DNA of 64,000 nucleotides from Winogradskyella luteola. Its GTDB lineage: Bacteria; Bacteroidota; Bacteroidia; Flavobacteriales; Flavobacteriaceae. Positions 16,779 to 24,441 of the stretch are shown here, one piece after another. A program made the position numbers and the translations under genes. How positions within the stretch are numbered: the stretch's first letter is position 1; every line of letters starts with the position of its first letter. The stretch spans positions 1 to 64,000 of the forward strand of contig NZ_JAGSPD010000008.1 of NCBI RefSeq assembly GCF_019203985.1, read 5' to 3'. A model generated the notes under the pieces. It had not been told where the DNA came from. It did no database searches and saw only the letters and a list, made by a program, of their open reading frames with translations.

Positions 16779-16876
16779 GTTTAGTGTCGTTCAGAGGACT
16801 AATGGAGAAGTCTAATCTACTTAAGTAATATGATGAAACAGAGATTCTTCACTTTGTTCAGAAAGACACTAAACAA
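16777..16876. repeat. Palindromic intergenic repeat with 12-bp perfect ends
   Basis: TTGTTTAGTGTC at 16777-16788 is exactly complemented at 16865-16876. Inside, both arms carry variants of one sequence (GTTCAGAGGACTAATGGAG, and on the other strand TTCTGAACAAAGTGAAGAAT). The right end forms the TAG stop of the MutS-like gene. The inner arm resembles a repeat seen in many Bacteroidota genomes, as I recall it; the pattern is that of a small non-coding mobile or REP-like element. Confidence 0.6.
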
Positions 16877-18641
16877 TATCCATTGTCTTTAACAGAAAAC
16901 TTGCATTCATATTTTGGCAAACACCTTGTTTGAGTTTGTAATCGAAAAAGAGCTCATCATTTTTGATTTCAGCATCAAAGAAATAGTTCTTTACAGCTTC
17001 TAATTCTGCTTCGATTTTGGTAAGGCTCAAATCGTGTGTTGCTATAATTCCTGTAGCATTCAACTTTACTAATTTTTCTACGAATTTTCTTGAGCCAATC
17101 GCTTTGTCTGTACTGTTGGTCCCTTTTAGAATTTCATCTAAAATAACGAAGTAGTTTTTATCTTTTTCTACGGTGTCTACAACGAATTTTAACCGTGTTA
17201 ATTCACTAAAGAAATACGAACTGTCGTCTGTTAAGGAATCGGTAGTGCGCATGCTTGTAATAAGTTTAATGGGCTTATACTTGCTTTGTTTGGCACAAAT
17301 TGGCAAACCAACATTTGCCATAACTATATGTAGTGCTACAGTTCTTAAAAAGGTACTTTTACCAGCCATATTGGCTCCGGTAATAATAAAAAACTGCTCT
17401 TCATTTAGTTCTAAATCACTATTAATTCGTTTCTCTGGCTTTAGTAATGGATGCCCTAAGTCTTTTGCTGAAATTGTAGCGTTTTCATTAGTTATTATAG
17501 GGTAAGTAAACTGTTGATGATTAAAGGCGTAGTTTCCTAAACTATTATATGCATCAAAAAATGTTACCACTTCAAACCAAGTTTCCACCTTATCTGCATA
17601 GGTATTTATCCATTGTTCGACATGATAGGTTTGTCTAATATCCCACAAAAGATAGCCGTTGCCGAAAATGGCAGAAATAAAATTGTTTCTATTGTCTAAA
17701 GCGTCTAAGGCTTTTGAGAATTTTGAAAATATTTGAGATGCTTTTAAATCTTCAGATTGTATTTTCTGTTGTTGTTCTTTTAATAATTGAGATAAAAATT
17801 CTTTTTGTTCAATCTGTTTTAAAAGTAGTGCATATTGTCTAAAGGTGTCTTTAGCTTTTTCTGTATTTTGGGCTACGTTATTGATTTTTTTTAAATATTT
17901 ACCTGTAATGGCAAGACCAAAAAGTAGCCAATAACCAGCATATTTTATAGGAATAATTTCTAGGATCCCTAAAGCTACAATGGTAACAGATACTATACTA
18001 AAGACAATTGTTAACCAATAAAGCGTTGTGCTTAAAAAGGGTTGATAATCCTTTAACCATTTAATTACAGACTTTGCCGAATGTTCTATGTCTACACCTT
18101 GCGCTACTCCAGAATAATGCTGTCTCCATTCTGGCAATGCCGCTAATTCTTTTACAGCTTCTTGTCTGGCTGCTATATTTGAGGTGTCGTTTGCAAGTAA
18201 TTGCTTAACGAGTGTTTCTGTACCTTCCTTAATGGTTGTTCTATTTATAAATTGAAAGAAAGAACCTCGTCCGAATAAATCGATATCTAAACTGTAATAA
18301 TGTTTTGGATTTTGAAATTGTGAACCATTAGGTCTGTTGTGAAAATCACCTGACGCTATTTTTAGCTCTTCTTCATTAATAATCGCTAGCCTCTTGTGTA
18401 GAAATCTCTGAGCCTTTAAATCTGTATACCTTGATAGTAAAAACAAGAAAATAGTGATTCCAAAAACACTTATAATAACTGCAGTTTGCCAATTTTGAAA
18501 GGTTAAATAAATACCAAACGCGGCCATTACAAAAACAGAAAGTCTAAGCACACTAAACAATCCCATTTGTTTATATATGCGTTTAGATTCAGTATTGTGT
18601 TTTTTTAATTGTTCTTTATAAAATGAACTTGGGTTTTGCAT
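16869..18641 (-). CDS. Membrane-anchored MutS-like ATPase
   Basis: The C-terminal about 190 residues are a MutS ATPase domain: Walker A TGANMAGKSTFLRT (about residue 425), Walker B VILDEILKGTNSTD, and the signature segment TDDSSYFFSEL. A short clamp/lever-like helical region (about 250-400) precedes it. The N-terminal half is different from mismatch-repair MutS: no mismatch-recognition domain, but two pairs of membrane helices (about 28-70 and 200-240). At 590 aa it is shorter than MutS1 (about 850). It is therefore unlikely to be the mismatch-repair MutS; the role is unknown. It lies 9 bases after the M28 peptidase gene, as one operon. The stop codon lies in a palindromic repeat. Confidence 0.85.
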   Translation of the reverse strand: MQNPSSFYKEQLKKHNTESKRIYKQMGLFSVLRLSVFVMAAFGIYLTFQNWQTAVIISVFGITIFLFLLSRYTDLKAQRFLHKRLAIINEEELKIASGDFHNRPNGSQFQNPKHYYSLDIDLFGRGSFFQFINRTTIKEGTETLVKQLLANDTSNIAARQEAVKELAALPEWRQHYSGVAQGVDIEHSAKSVIKWLKDYQPFLSTTLYWLTIVFSIVSVTIVALGILEIIPIKYAGYWLLFGLAITGKYLKKINNVAQNTEKAKDTFRQYALLLKQIEQKEFLSQLLKEQQQKIQSEDLKASQIFSKFSKALDALDNRNNFISAIFGNGYLLWDIRQTYHVEQWINTYADKVETWFEVVTFFDAYNSLGNYAFNHQQFTYPIITNENATISAKDLGHPLLKPEKRINSDLELNEEQFFIITGANMAGKSTFLRTVALHIVMANVGLPICAKQSKYKPIKLITSMRTTDSLTDDSSYFFSELTRLKFVVDTVEKDKNYFVILDEILKGTNSTDKAIGSRKFVEKLVKLNATGIIATHDLSLTKIEAELEAVKNYFFDAEIKNDELFFDYKLKQGVCQNMNASFLLKTMDIV

Positions 18642-18650
18642 TTTAATAAA

Positions 18651-19559
18651 TTATAGTCCTGATGCATCAACACCATTAAAAACAGCTAAAATAATCTCGA
18701 CCGCATTTTTATAAAACTGTGGTGTTATAGCTTCAAAATCGTCTGTTGGCTTATGGTAAGCTTCATGATCTTCATTACCAAAGTATAAAAAGGGAATTTT
18801 TGCTAAATGAAAAGGGGCGTGATCCGAAGACATTGTCCAGTTTTGTTTCCCATCAGTTCCATCGTGTCCTTGTAACAATTTAGTTGTGGTTTCATTTTCT
18901 AAATTATCAATAATCGATTTCAATTTATCGTTGTATCTACCACCAACCACGTATAATTCATCTTTTTGACTACGGCTTATCATATCCATATTAATATTGA
19001 GAATGATCTTATCTTTTTCAATAGTTTTTACAAAATGCTTCGCACCTTGTAATCCCATTTCTTCAGCATCAAAGGCTGCTAGAATTACAGAGTGTTTGGG
19101 TGGGTTTTTCTTTAGGTGTTCTGCAAAGGAAAATAAAGCTGCGACACCAGATGCATTATCGTCCGCACCGTTATAAATTTGCCCATTTTTCCCAATACCT
19201 AAGTGGTCGTAATGCGCACTAACGACTATGTATTTATCTTTATATGTTGAGCCATTAACCAGAGCTAAAATATTTGTGCCGGTGATAGTGTCTTCTTTGC
19301 GATGAAAATCAAAAGAATGTTTATAGTTTCGGAAAGGCTGAACTCCCAACTCTTTAAAAGTCTTAATTATATAGTTTCTTGCCAGTTGCGCACCAGCACT
19401 TCCTGTTGCTCTGCCTTGATATGTGTCAAAGCTTAAAGTTTTTACACGTTCTAGGAGTTTTGCTTTGTTAAATGTGGCTTTTTTTGCTTCTGTATTTTGT
19501 GCACAATTAAACGTAATAGACAATAAGCAAAGTAATAGCGCAAATAACTCGTTCTTCAT
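18651..19559 (-). CDS. M28 family zinc aminopeptidase/peptidase, exported
   Basis: The signal peptide ends near CAQ, possibly as a lipoprotein (TFNCAQ). The M28 di-zinc catalytic core is complete: SAHYDHLG (His ligand and Asp), GADDNASG (bridging Asp), DAEEMGLQG (general base Glu and ligand), NINMDMI (Asp) and SSDHAPF (His). Members release N-terminal amino acids from peptides outside the cytoplasm. The length of 302 aa is normal for short M28 enzymes without a PA domain. The MutS-like gene follows 9 bases downstream in the same transcript; there is no obvious functional link. Confidence 0.9.
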   Translation of the reverse strand: MKNELFALLLCLLSITFNCAQNTEAKKATFNKAKLLERVKTLSFDTYQGRATGSAGAQLARNYIIKTFKELGVQPFRNYKHSFDFHRKEDTITGTNILALVNGSTYKDKYIVVSAHYDHLGIGKNGQIYNGADDNASGVAALFSFAEHLKKNPPKHSVILAAFDAEEMGLQGAKHFVKTIEKDKIILNINMDMISRSQKDELYVVGGRYNDKLKSIIDNLENETTTKLLQGHDGTDGKQNWTMSSDHAPFHLAKIPFLYFGNEDHEAYHKPTDDFEAITPQFYKNAVEIILAVFNGVDASGL

Positions 19560-19586
19560 GTTTAGGGATTTGATATCAAATAAAAG

Positions 19587-19616
19587 AAAAATCCTGAGGA
19601 TTAACTCAGGATTTTT
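19587..19616 (-). terminator. Intrinsic terminator of the sdh operon
   Basis: Twelve-base-pair stem AAAAATCCTGAG / CTCAGGATTTTT with a 6-base loop. On the minus strand it lies 21 bases after the sdhB stop and is followed by T-rich sequence. Confidence 0.8.
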
Positions 19617-19637
19617 AATAAATATAAGTTATAATTT

Positions 19638-20384
19638 TTAGCCTTTAAGACTTGCTGATAAATATTCGCGATTCATACGTGCAATGTTTTCTAAAGAAAT
19701 GCCTTTTGGGCATTCCACCTCACAAGCTCCAGTATTGGTGCAATTACCAAAACCTTCATCATCCATCTGCTTCACCATATTCAATACTCTATCTGTAGCT
19801 TCAACCTGTCCTTGTGGTAGTAGAGCAAATTGCGATACTTTTGCAGACACAAATAACATCGCAGAGGAGTTTTTACAACTTGCTACACAAGCTCCGCAAC
19901 CAATACAAGTTGCAGCATCAAATGCTTTATCTGCGTTTTCTTTTTCAATAGGAATAGCATTTGCATCTTGAGTATTACCAGACGTATTAACAGAAATAAA
20001 ACCGCCCGCTTGCTGAATACGATCAAAAGAGGTGCGATCTACAATTAAATCCTTAACCACAGGAAACGCTACAGCTCTCCAAGGCTCTATATAAATTGTA
20101 TCTCCATCTTTAAAACTACGCATATGCAATTGACATGCCGTAATTTTTGTTTGTGGACCGTGAGCTCTACCGTTAATATACAAAGAGCATGTTCCGCAAA
20201 TACCTTCTCTGCAATCGTGATCGAATGCTACTGGTGATTCTCCTTTCTCAATCAATTCTTGGTTGAGAACATCTAACATCTCTAAAAAAGACATGTCTGG
20301 TGAAATACCACTAACAGGATAATCAACGATTTTTCCTTTATCATTTGCGTCTTTCTGACGCCATATTTTAAGTGTAAGATTCAT
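19638..20384 (-). CDS. sdhB: Succinate dehydrogenase/fumarate reductase iron-sulfur subunit
   Basis: It carries electrons from the flavin of SdhA to the quinone site through three clusters. Ligands are visible: the [2Fe-2S] set CREGICGTC plus the later Cys in ITACQLH, the [4Fe-4S] set [11 protein letters not shown], and the [3Fe-4S]/third set beginning [15 protein letters not shown]. The length of 248 aa fits the Bacteroidota type used with a single cytochrome b subunit. It is the last gene of the operon, 19 bases after a small membrane-protein gene, and is followed by a terminator. Confidence 0.96.
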   Translation of the reverse strand: MNLTLKIWRQKDANDKGKIVDYPVSGISPDMSFLEMLDVLNQELIEKGESPVAFDHDCREGICGTCSLYINGRAHGPQTKITACQLHMRSFKDGDTIYIEPWRAVAFPVVKDLIVDRTSFDRIQQAGGFISVNTSGNTQDANAIPIEKENADKAFDAATCIGCGACVASCKNSSAMLFVSAKVSQFALLPQGQVEATDRVLNMVKQMDDEGFGNCTNTGACEVECPKGISLENIARMNREYLSASLKG

Positions 20385-20403
20385 GCGATTATGAATTTAA
20401 TGT

Positions 20404-20763
20404 CTAATATTTTTCTTTTAAAAAATCTTGACCAATTTGAGTAACATCTACTTCCGTATTCTCAAACTCCATTGGTAATCCGCCAGTTTTTTTTAGAATA
20501 AAATTTAAAAGTAGAGCCGCTAATAATGTTACAATAAATATAATAACTCCATAAATAATCAAAATAAATATAATGGCAAAAATGCCACCGCCAAGCATGG
20601 CAAAACCACCGGCTAAATCTTGAGTGGCTCCAACAGCTGATGCAATTAACATAATCGGAACAAATATTAATAACATAATAGCCAGATATGTCAATGTTGC
20701 AATAATTGCATATTTAACAGGATCTACACGCTTGAGCTTTATTTTTAAGATTGAATTATTCAT
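20404..20763 (-). CDS. Small membrane protein inserted in the sdh operon (DUF3566-like)
   Basis: A 119-aa protein with a basic start (KIKLKRVDPVKYAII), two long hydrophobic regions (about 18-42 and 52-93, the second likely two helices) and an acidic, soluble tail. The RVDP segment before the first helix recalls DUF3566-type membrane proteins; this is a pattern-level likeness only. It sits between sdhA (16 bases upstream) and sdhB (19 bases downstream), in the same direction, so it is surely cotranscribed. It could aid assembly or membrane placement of the complex, but nothing in the sequence proves this. No heme or quinone motif is visible. Confidence 0.75.
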   Translation of the reverse strand: MNNSILKIKLKRVDPVKYAIIATLTYLAIMLLIFVPIMLIASAVGATQDLAGGFAMLGGGIFAIIFILIIYGVIIFIVTLLAALLLNFILKKTGGLPMEFENTEVDVTQIGQDFLKEKY

Positions 20764-20779
20764 AAATAAATTTATAATG

Positions 20780-22780
20780 TTACTTGTAACTTCTCTCTTT
20801 TACTTCAATATTATCATATTCTAAAGACTCTTTGTGATGTGCAGCTTCACTAGGTTGCCCTTTATACTCCCAAGCCGATACATACTGAAACTCTTTACGT
20901 CTCATTGCCTCGCCACCTTCTGTTTGGTATTCGTCTCTAAAATGTCCACCAGCAGATTCTTCACGTTCTAGAGCATCTTTTGCAAATAATTCCCCTAACT
21001 CCAAGAAATCTGCGACACGACCTGCCTTGGCCAACTCTTCATTGTATTCGTGCTCTGTACCAGGCACAAATACATCTCTATAAAATTCATCTCTTAATGC
21101 AGCAATTTCGGTAATAGCTTCTTTTAAATCTTTTTCATTACGTGCCATTCCACATTTATTCCACATAATTTTTCCTAAACGCTTATGGAAATGATCCACA
21201 GATTTAGAGCCTTCGTTATTGATAAACTTTTCAATATCACCTCGAACTTTCTGCTCTGCTTCGTCAAATTCTTTTGTGTCAGTAGGAATTTCTCCTGTTC
21301 TAATATCATGTGCTAAATAATCACCTATTGTATATGGTAACACAAAATAGCCATCAGCCAATCCTTGCATTAAAGCTGAAGCTCCTAATCGGTTGGCGCC
21401 ATGGTCAGAGAAATTTGCTTCTCCAATAGCATATAGACCAGGAACTGTAGTCATGAGATTATAGTCTACCCAAAGTCCCCCCATGGTATAGTGAACCGCT
21501 GGATAAATCATCATTGGTGTTTCATATGGATTCTGATCTACGATTTTCTCGTACATCTGGAATAAGTTTCCATACTTGTTTTCTACGACTTCTTTACCAA
21601 GTTTAGTTACGGTTACTTTGTCATCAACATTTAAGCCTTTTACGTAAGCTTGCTCTTTTCCATAACGCTCAATCGCAGAAGCAAAATCCAAGTAAACCGC
21701 TTCACCGGTTTGGTTAACACCATAACCTGCATCGCAACGTTCTTTAGCGGCTCTTGATGCCACATCACGAGGCACTAAGTTACCAAAGGCTGGATAACGT
21801 CTTTCTAAATAATAATCTCTATCTTCTTCTGCTAAATCTGTTGGTTTTAAACTTCCATTTCTAATGGCATCAACATCTTTTTTATGTTTTGGTACCCAAA
21901 TACGTCCGTCATTTCTCAGCGATTCGGACATCAAAGTCAATTTAGATTGATGGTCTCCAGAAACAGGAATACAAGTTGGGTGGATTTGCGTATAGCATGG
22001 GTTTGCAAAAAAGGCTCCACGCTTGTGAGCTTTCCATGCTGCAGTTACATTACTTCCCATAGCATATGTAGAAAGATAAAATGCATTTCCGTAACCGCCA
22101 GTTCCTAATACAACAGCATGTGCAGAATGTCTTTCTATTTCGCCAGTAACTAAGTTACGTGCTATAATTCCTCTTGCCTTTCCGTCAACAATTACAACAT
22201 CTAACATTTCGTGACGTGTATACATCTTTATTTTACCACGACCAATCTGACGATTCATAGCTGCATAAGCACCCAATAGTAATTGCTGTCCTGTTTGACC
22301 TTTAGCATAGAATGTACGTGATACCAATACACCACCAAAAGAACGGTTATCTAAAAGTCCACCATATTCTCTTGCAAAAGGTACACCTTGTGCTACACAT
22401 TGGTCAATGATATTTGTCGATACTTCAGCTAAACGATAAACGTTGGCTTCACGCGAACGGTAATCACCACCTTTTACAGTATCATAAAATAATCTGTATG
22501 TTGAATCTCCATCACCCTGGTAGTTTTTTGCAGCATTTATTCCACCTTGTGCTGCAATTGAATGTGCACGTCTTGGGGAATCTTGAAAACAGAATGCTTT
22601 TACATTATAGCCAAGCTCTGCAAGGGTAGCAGCAGCAGAACCACCAGCCAAACCTGTACCAACAATAATTACGTCTATTAACCGCTTATTAGCTGGATTA
22701 ACAAGGTTGATGTCGTTTTTATGTTTTGTCCACTTGTCCGCTAAAGGACCTTCTGGTATTTTAGAATCTAATATTGACAT
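20780..22780 (-). CDS. sdhA: Succinate dehydrogenase/fumarate reductase flavoprotein subunit
   Basis: It oxidises succinate to fumarate with covalently bound FAD. The Rossmann motif [19 protein letters not shown] is at the N-terminus, then the flavin-linking His in [11 protein letters not shown]. Substrate-site residues lie in HPTCIP and in [13 protein letters not shown]. At 666 aa it matches the Bacteroidota/Epsilonproteobacteria-like group that pairs with a diheme five-helix SdhC, not the shorter E. coli type. It follows sdhC by 12 bases. Confidence 0.96.
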   Translation of the reverse strand: MSILDSKIPEGPLADKWTKHKNDINLVNPANKRLIDVIIVGTGLAGGSAAATLAELGYNVKAFCFQDSPRRAHSIAAQGGINAAKNYQGDGDSTYRLFYDTVKGGDYRSREANVYRLAEVSTNIIDQCVAQGVPFAREYGGLLDNRSFGGVLVSRTFYAKGQTGQQLLLGAYAAMNRQIGRGKIKMYTRHEMLDVVIVDGKARGIIARNLVTGEIERHSAHAVVLGTGGYGNAFYLSTYAMGSNVTAAWKAHKRGAFFANPCYTQIHPTCIPVSGDHQSKLTLMSESLRNDGRIWVPKHKKDVDAIRNGSLKPTDLAEEDRDYYLERRYPAFGNLVPRDVASRAAKERCDAGYGVNQTGEAVYLDFASAIERYGKEQAYVKGLNVDDKVTVTKLGKEVVENKYGNLFQMYEKIVDQNPYETPMMIYPAVHYTMGGLWVDYNLMTTVPGLYAIGEANFSDHGANRLGASALMQGLADGYFVLPYTIGDYLAHDIRTGEIPTDTKEFDEAEQKVRGDIEKFINNEGSKSVDHFHKRLGKIMWNKCGMARNEKDLKEAITEIAALRDEFYRDVFVPGTEHEYNEELAKAGRVADFLELGELFAKDALEREESAGGHFRDEYQTEGGEAMRRKEFQYVSAWEYKGQPSEAAHHKESLEYDNIEVKERSYK

Positions 22781-22792
22781 ATTATCTTTTAT

Positions 22793-23479
22793 TTAGTGGG
22801 TGAAATGGTGAAATAAAGCTATAAATACAAATCCTAGAGGTATTCCAATAGCGTACACTTTACCAAAACCTTTAAGCCCTTTGGTATATTTATTATTGGC
22901 TCCGACAGACTGAAAAGCAGAATTAAAACCATGTAATAGGTGTAAGCTTAAAAGTACGAATGATATTACATAAGCAGCTACACGTAATGGATGATGGAAC
23001 TTGTGTACCAATTCTTCGTAATATCTAAAACCACTTTCGGTATTAACCGGATCTACAAGACCACTCATATCACCAACAATGTATTTTGTGTTAATCTCAG
23101 GAATCCAAAAATCGATAAAATGCAACACCATAAATGCTAATACGACTGCACCTGTTAATAACATATTTCTACTCATCCAAGTTGAGGTTGCAGAACGACT
23201 TGTTTTTGCATAACCAATCTTTCTTGCGCTCCAATTTTTATATTCTAGAATAAAGCCCATTACAAAGTGAAACACAACGCCAAAAATTAAAACGGGCTGC
23301 AAAAGGTATTGAATTACCCAAAATGTACCCATAAAATGAGATACATCATTGAAAGTGTCTGGACTAAAAACTGATAAAATATTGATTGCAAAATGTTGTA
23401 ATAAAAAAACCATTAGGAAGAGTGCCGAAATTGCCATGGCAAACTTTCTTCCAATCGACGAATTTAAAATTCCGCTCAT
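22793..23479 (-). CDS. sdhC: Succinate dehydrogenase cytochrome b subunit
   Basis: A 228-aa membrane anchor with five helices (about 12-30, 55-78, 105-125, 160-185 and 205-225) of the single-subunit (B-type) diheme family. Conserved histidines suited to bind two hemes b lie in LQHFAIN, FHFVMGF, LHFIDFW and HLLHGF. It reduces menaquinone, by analogy with the family. It is the first gene of the operon sdhC-sdhA-small membrane protein-sdhB, with its promoter at 23508-23515. Confidence 0.94.
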   Translation of the reverse strand: MSGILNSSIGRKFAMAISALFLMVFLLQHFAINILSVFSPDTFNDVSHFMGTFWVIQYLLQPVLIFGVVFHFVMGFILEYKNWSARKIGYAKTSRSATSTWMSRNMLLTGAVVLAFMVLHFIDFWIPEINTKYIVGDMSGLVDPVNTESGFRYYEELVHKFHHPLRVAAYVISFVLLSLHLLHGFNSAFQSVGANNKYTKGLKGFGKVYAIGIPLGFVFIALFHHFTH

Positions 23480-23507
23480 TGTAGATCTAAACTTTTTGTT
23501 AGTCTTA

Positions 23508-23515
23508 CAAAAATA
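23508..23515 (-). promoter_or_regulatory. -7 promoter element (TATTTTTG) of the sdh operon
   Basis: Exact TAnnTTTG match on the minus strand, 28 bases before the sdhC start codon. Confidence 0.7.
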
Positions 23516-23573
23516 CAGTAGAATTGGCGTTTTGCCAACAGTAGTGTGGTATAATTATTTATTTAGAATGGTT

Positions 23574-24437
23574 TTAATTAGAAACACTAGGCACTAAGCC
23601 TCTAAGTCCCATATCAACCACTTGCTCACCAGCCGAAGGCTCATATTTCCCATCGTTATTGACTTCGGTCCATTCGAAACTATTGTTTATTGAAAAAGAT
23701 AATGTTACCGTAACATCTTGGTTTTCATTTCCTGTGATGGTAAATGCGTTTAAAAATTGACCTGTAACAACGCACGACCCTTGTGGAACGGGAGATGTAT
23801 TAAATAATGGATTTGGTACTGTAGTAACTCCTTCTGGCGCTTGTCCTTGTGTGGTGAATCCTAAGGCTTCAAACGCCCAAAATCCCTGAAGTTTATCGTC
23901 ATTAACTATAATGGTACTTCCATTTAAATCAAATTCCGTTATATAGTTGTTATAACCAACAAAGCTGGCTAAAGTTCCTGTAAAATCGTCATTACCATTG
24001 TAGATTGAAATATCGCCTTCCTGATAGGCCAGAGACACTCTTACCCATTCATAAGTTCCGGTTTCAACTTGGCTTAAAGGTATACTTAAAAATACGTCAT
24101 CATCCCCTGCAAAAATTGACTGTTGAAAATTGATTGCCATATCACCTCCAGCATTTGTTTCTGGTCCTTCATAAATTATTTCTCCTTGTCCTAAAAGTGT
24201 TGTTGCTGTCGGAGCAAATTCTATATAATTGGCACTCATTCTCTTAATCAATGGAGTTTGAGCAGCATTACCATTGGGGATTGTTGCTGGTTGACCTAAA
24301 TTGTCTAAACGTATTTGGTTAGCATCAAAATTGAGCTTAATTATAAGATTGGGTTGTGGATTATCATCTTGATCTTCGCTACAGGAGAAGCAAATTATAA
24401 AACTTAACAGCAGTAGGATTTTATTTGGTTTCATCAC
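23574..24437 (-). CDS. Lipoprotein of unknown function
   Basis: The lipobox is plain (LSFIICFSCSED). The mature part of about 265 residues is rich in beta-strand-like, acidic sequence: LIIKLNFDANQIRLDN near the N-terminus, SIFAGDDDVFLSIPLSQVETGTYEWVRVSLAYQ in two parts around residue 120, and EVNNDGKYEPSAGEQVVDMG near the end, which looks like a calcium-binding-type Asp loop. The start has two adjacent ATGs. I cannot name a family. It lies 4 bases after the propeller protein gene on the same strand, so they are likely cotranscribed and both face outside the cytoplasm. Confidence 0.72.
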   Translation of the reverse strand: MMKPNKILLLLSFIICFSCSEDQDDNPQPNLIIKLNFDANQIRLDNLGQPATIPNGNAAQTPLIKRMSANYIEFAPTATTLLGQGEIIYEGPETNAGGDMAINFQQSIFAGDDDVFLSIPLSQVETGTYEWVRVSLAYQEGDISIYNGNDDFTGTLASFVGYNNYITEFDLNGSTIIVNDDKLQGFWAFEALGFTTQGQAPEGVTTVPNPLFNTSPVPQGSCVVTGQFLNAFTITGNENQDVTVTLSFSINNSFEWTEVNNDGKYEPSAGEQVVDMGLRGLVPSVSN

Positions 24438-24441
24438 TAAA

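Noticed and set aside
16869-18641. Calling the gene mutS (mismatch repair)
   Set aside because: It lacks the mismatch-binding domain and has membrane helices, so only the ATPase part is shared.
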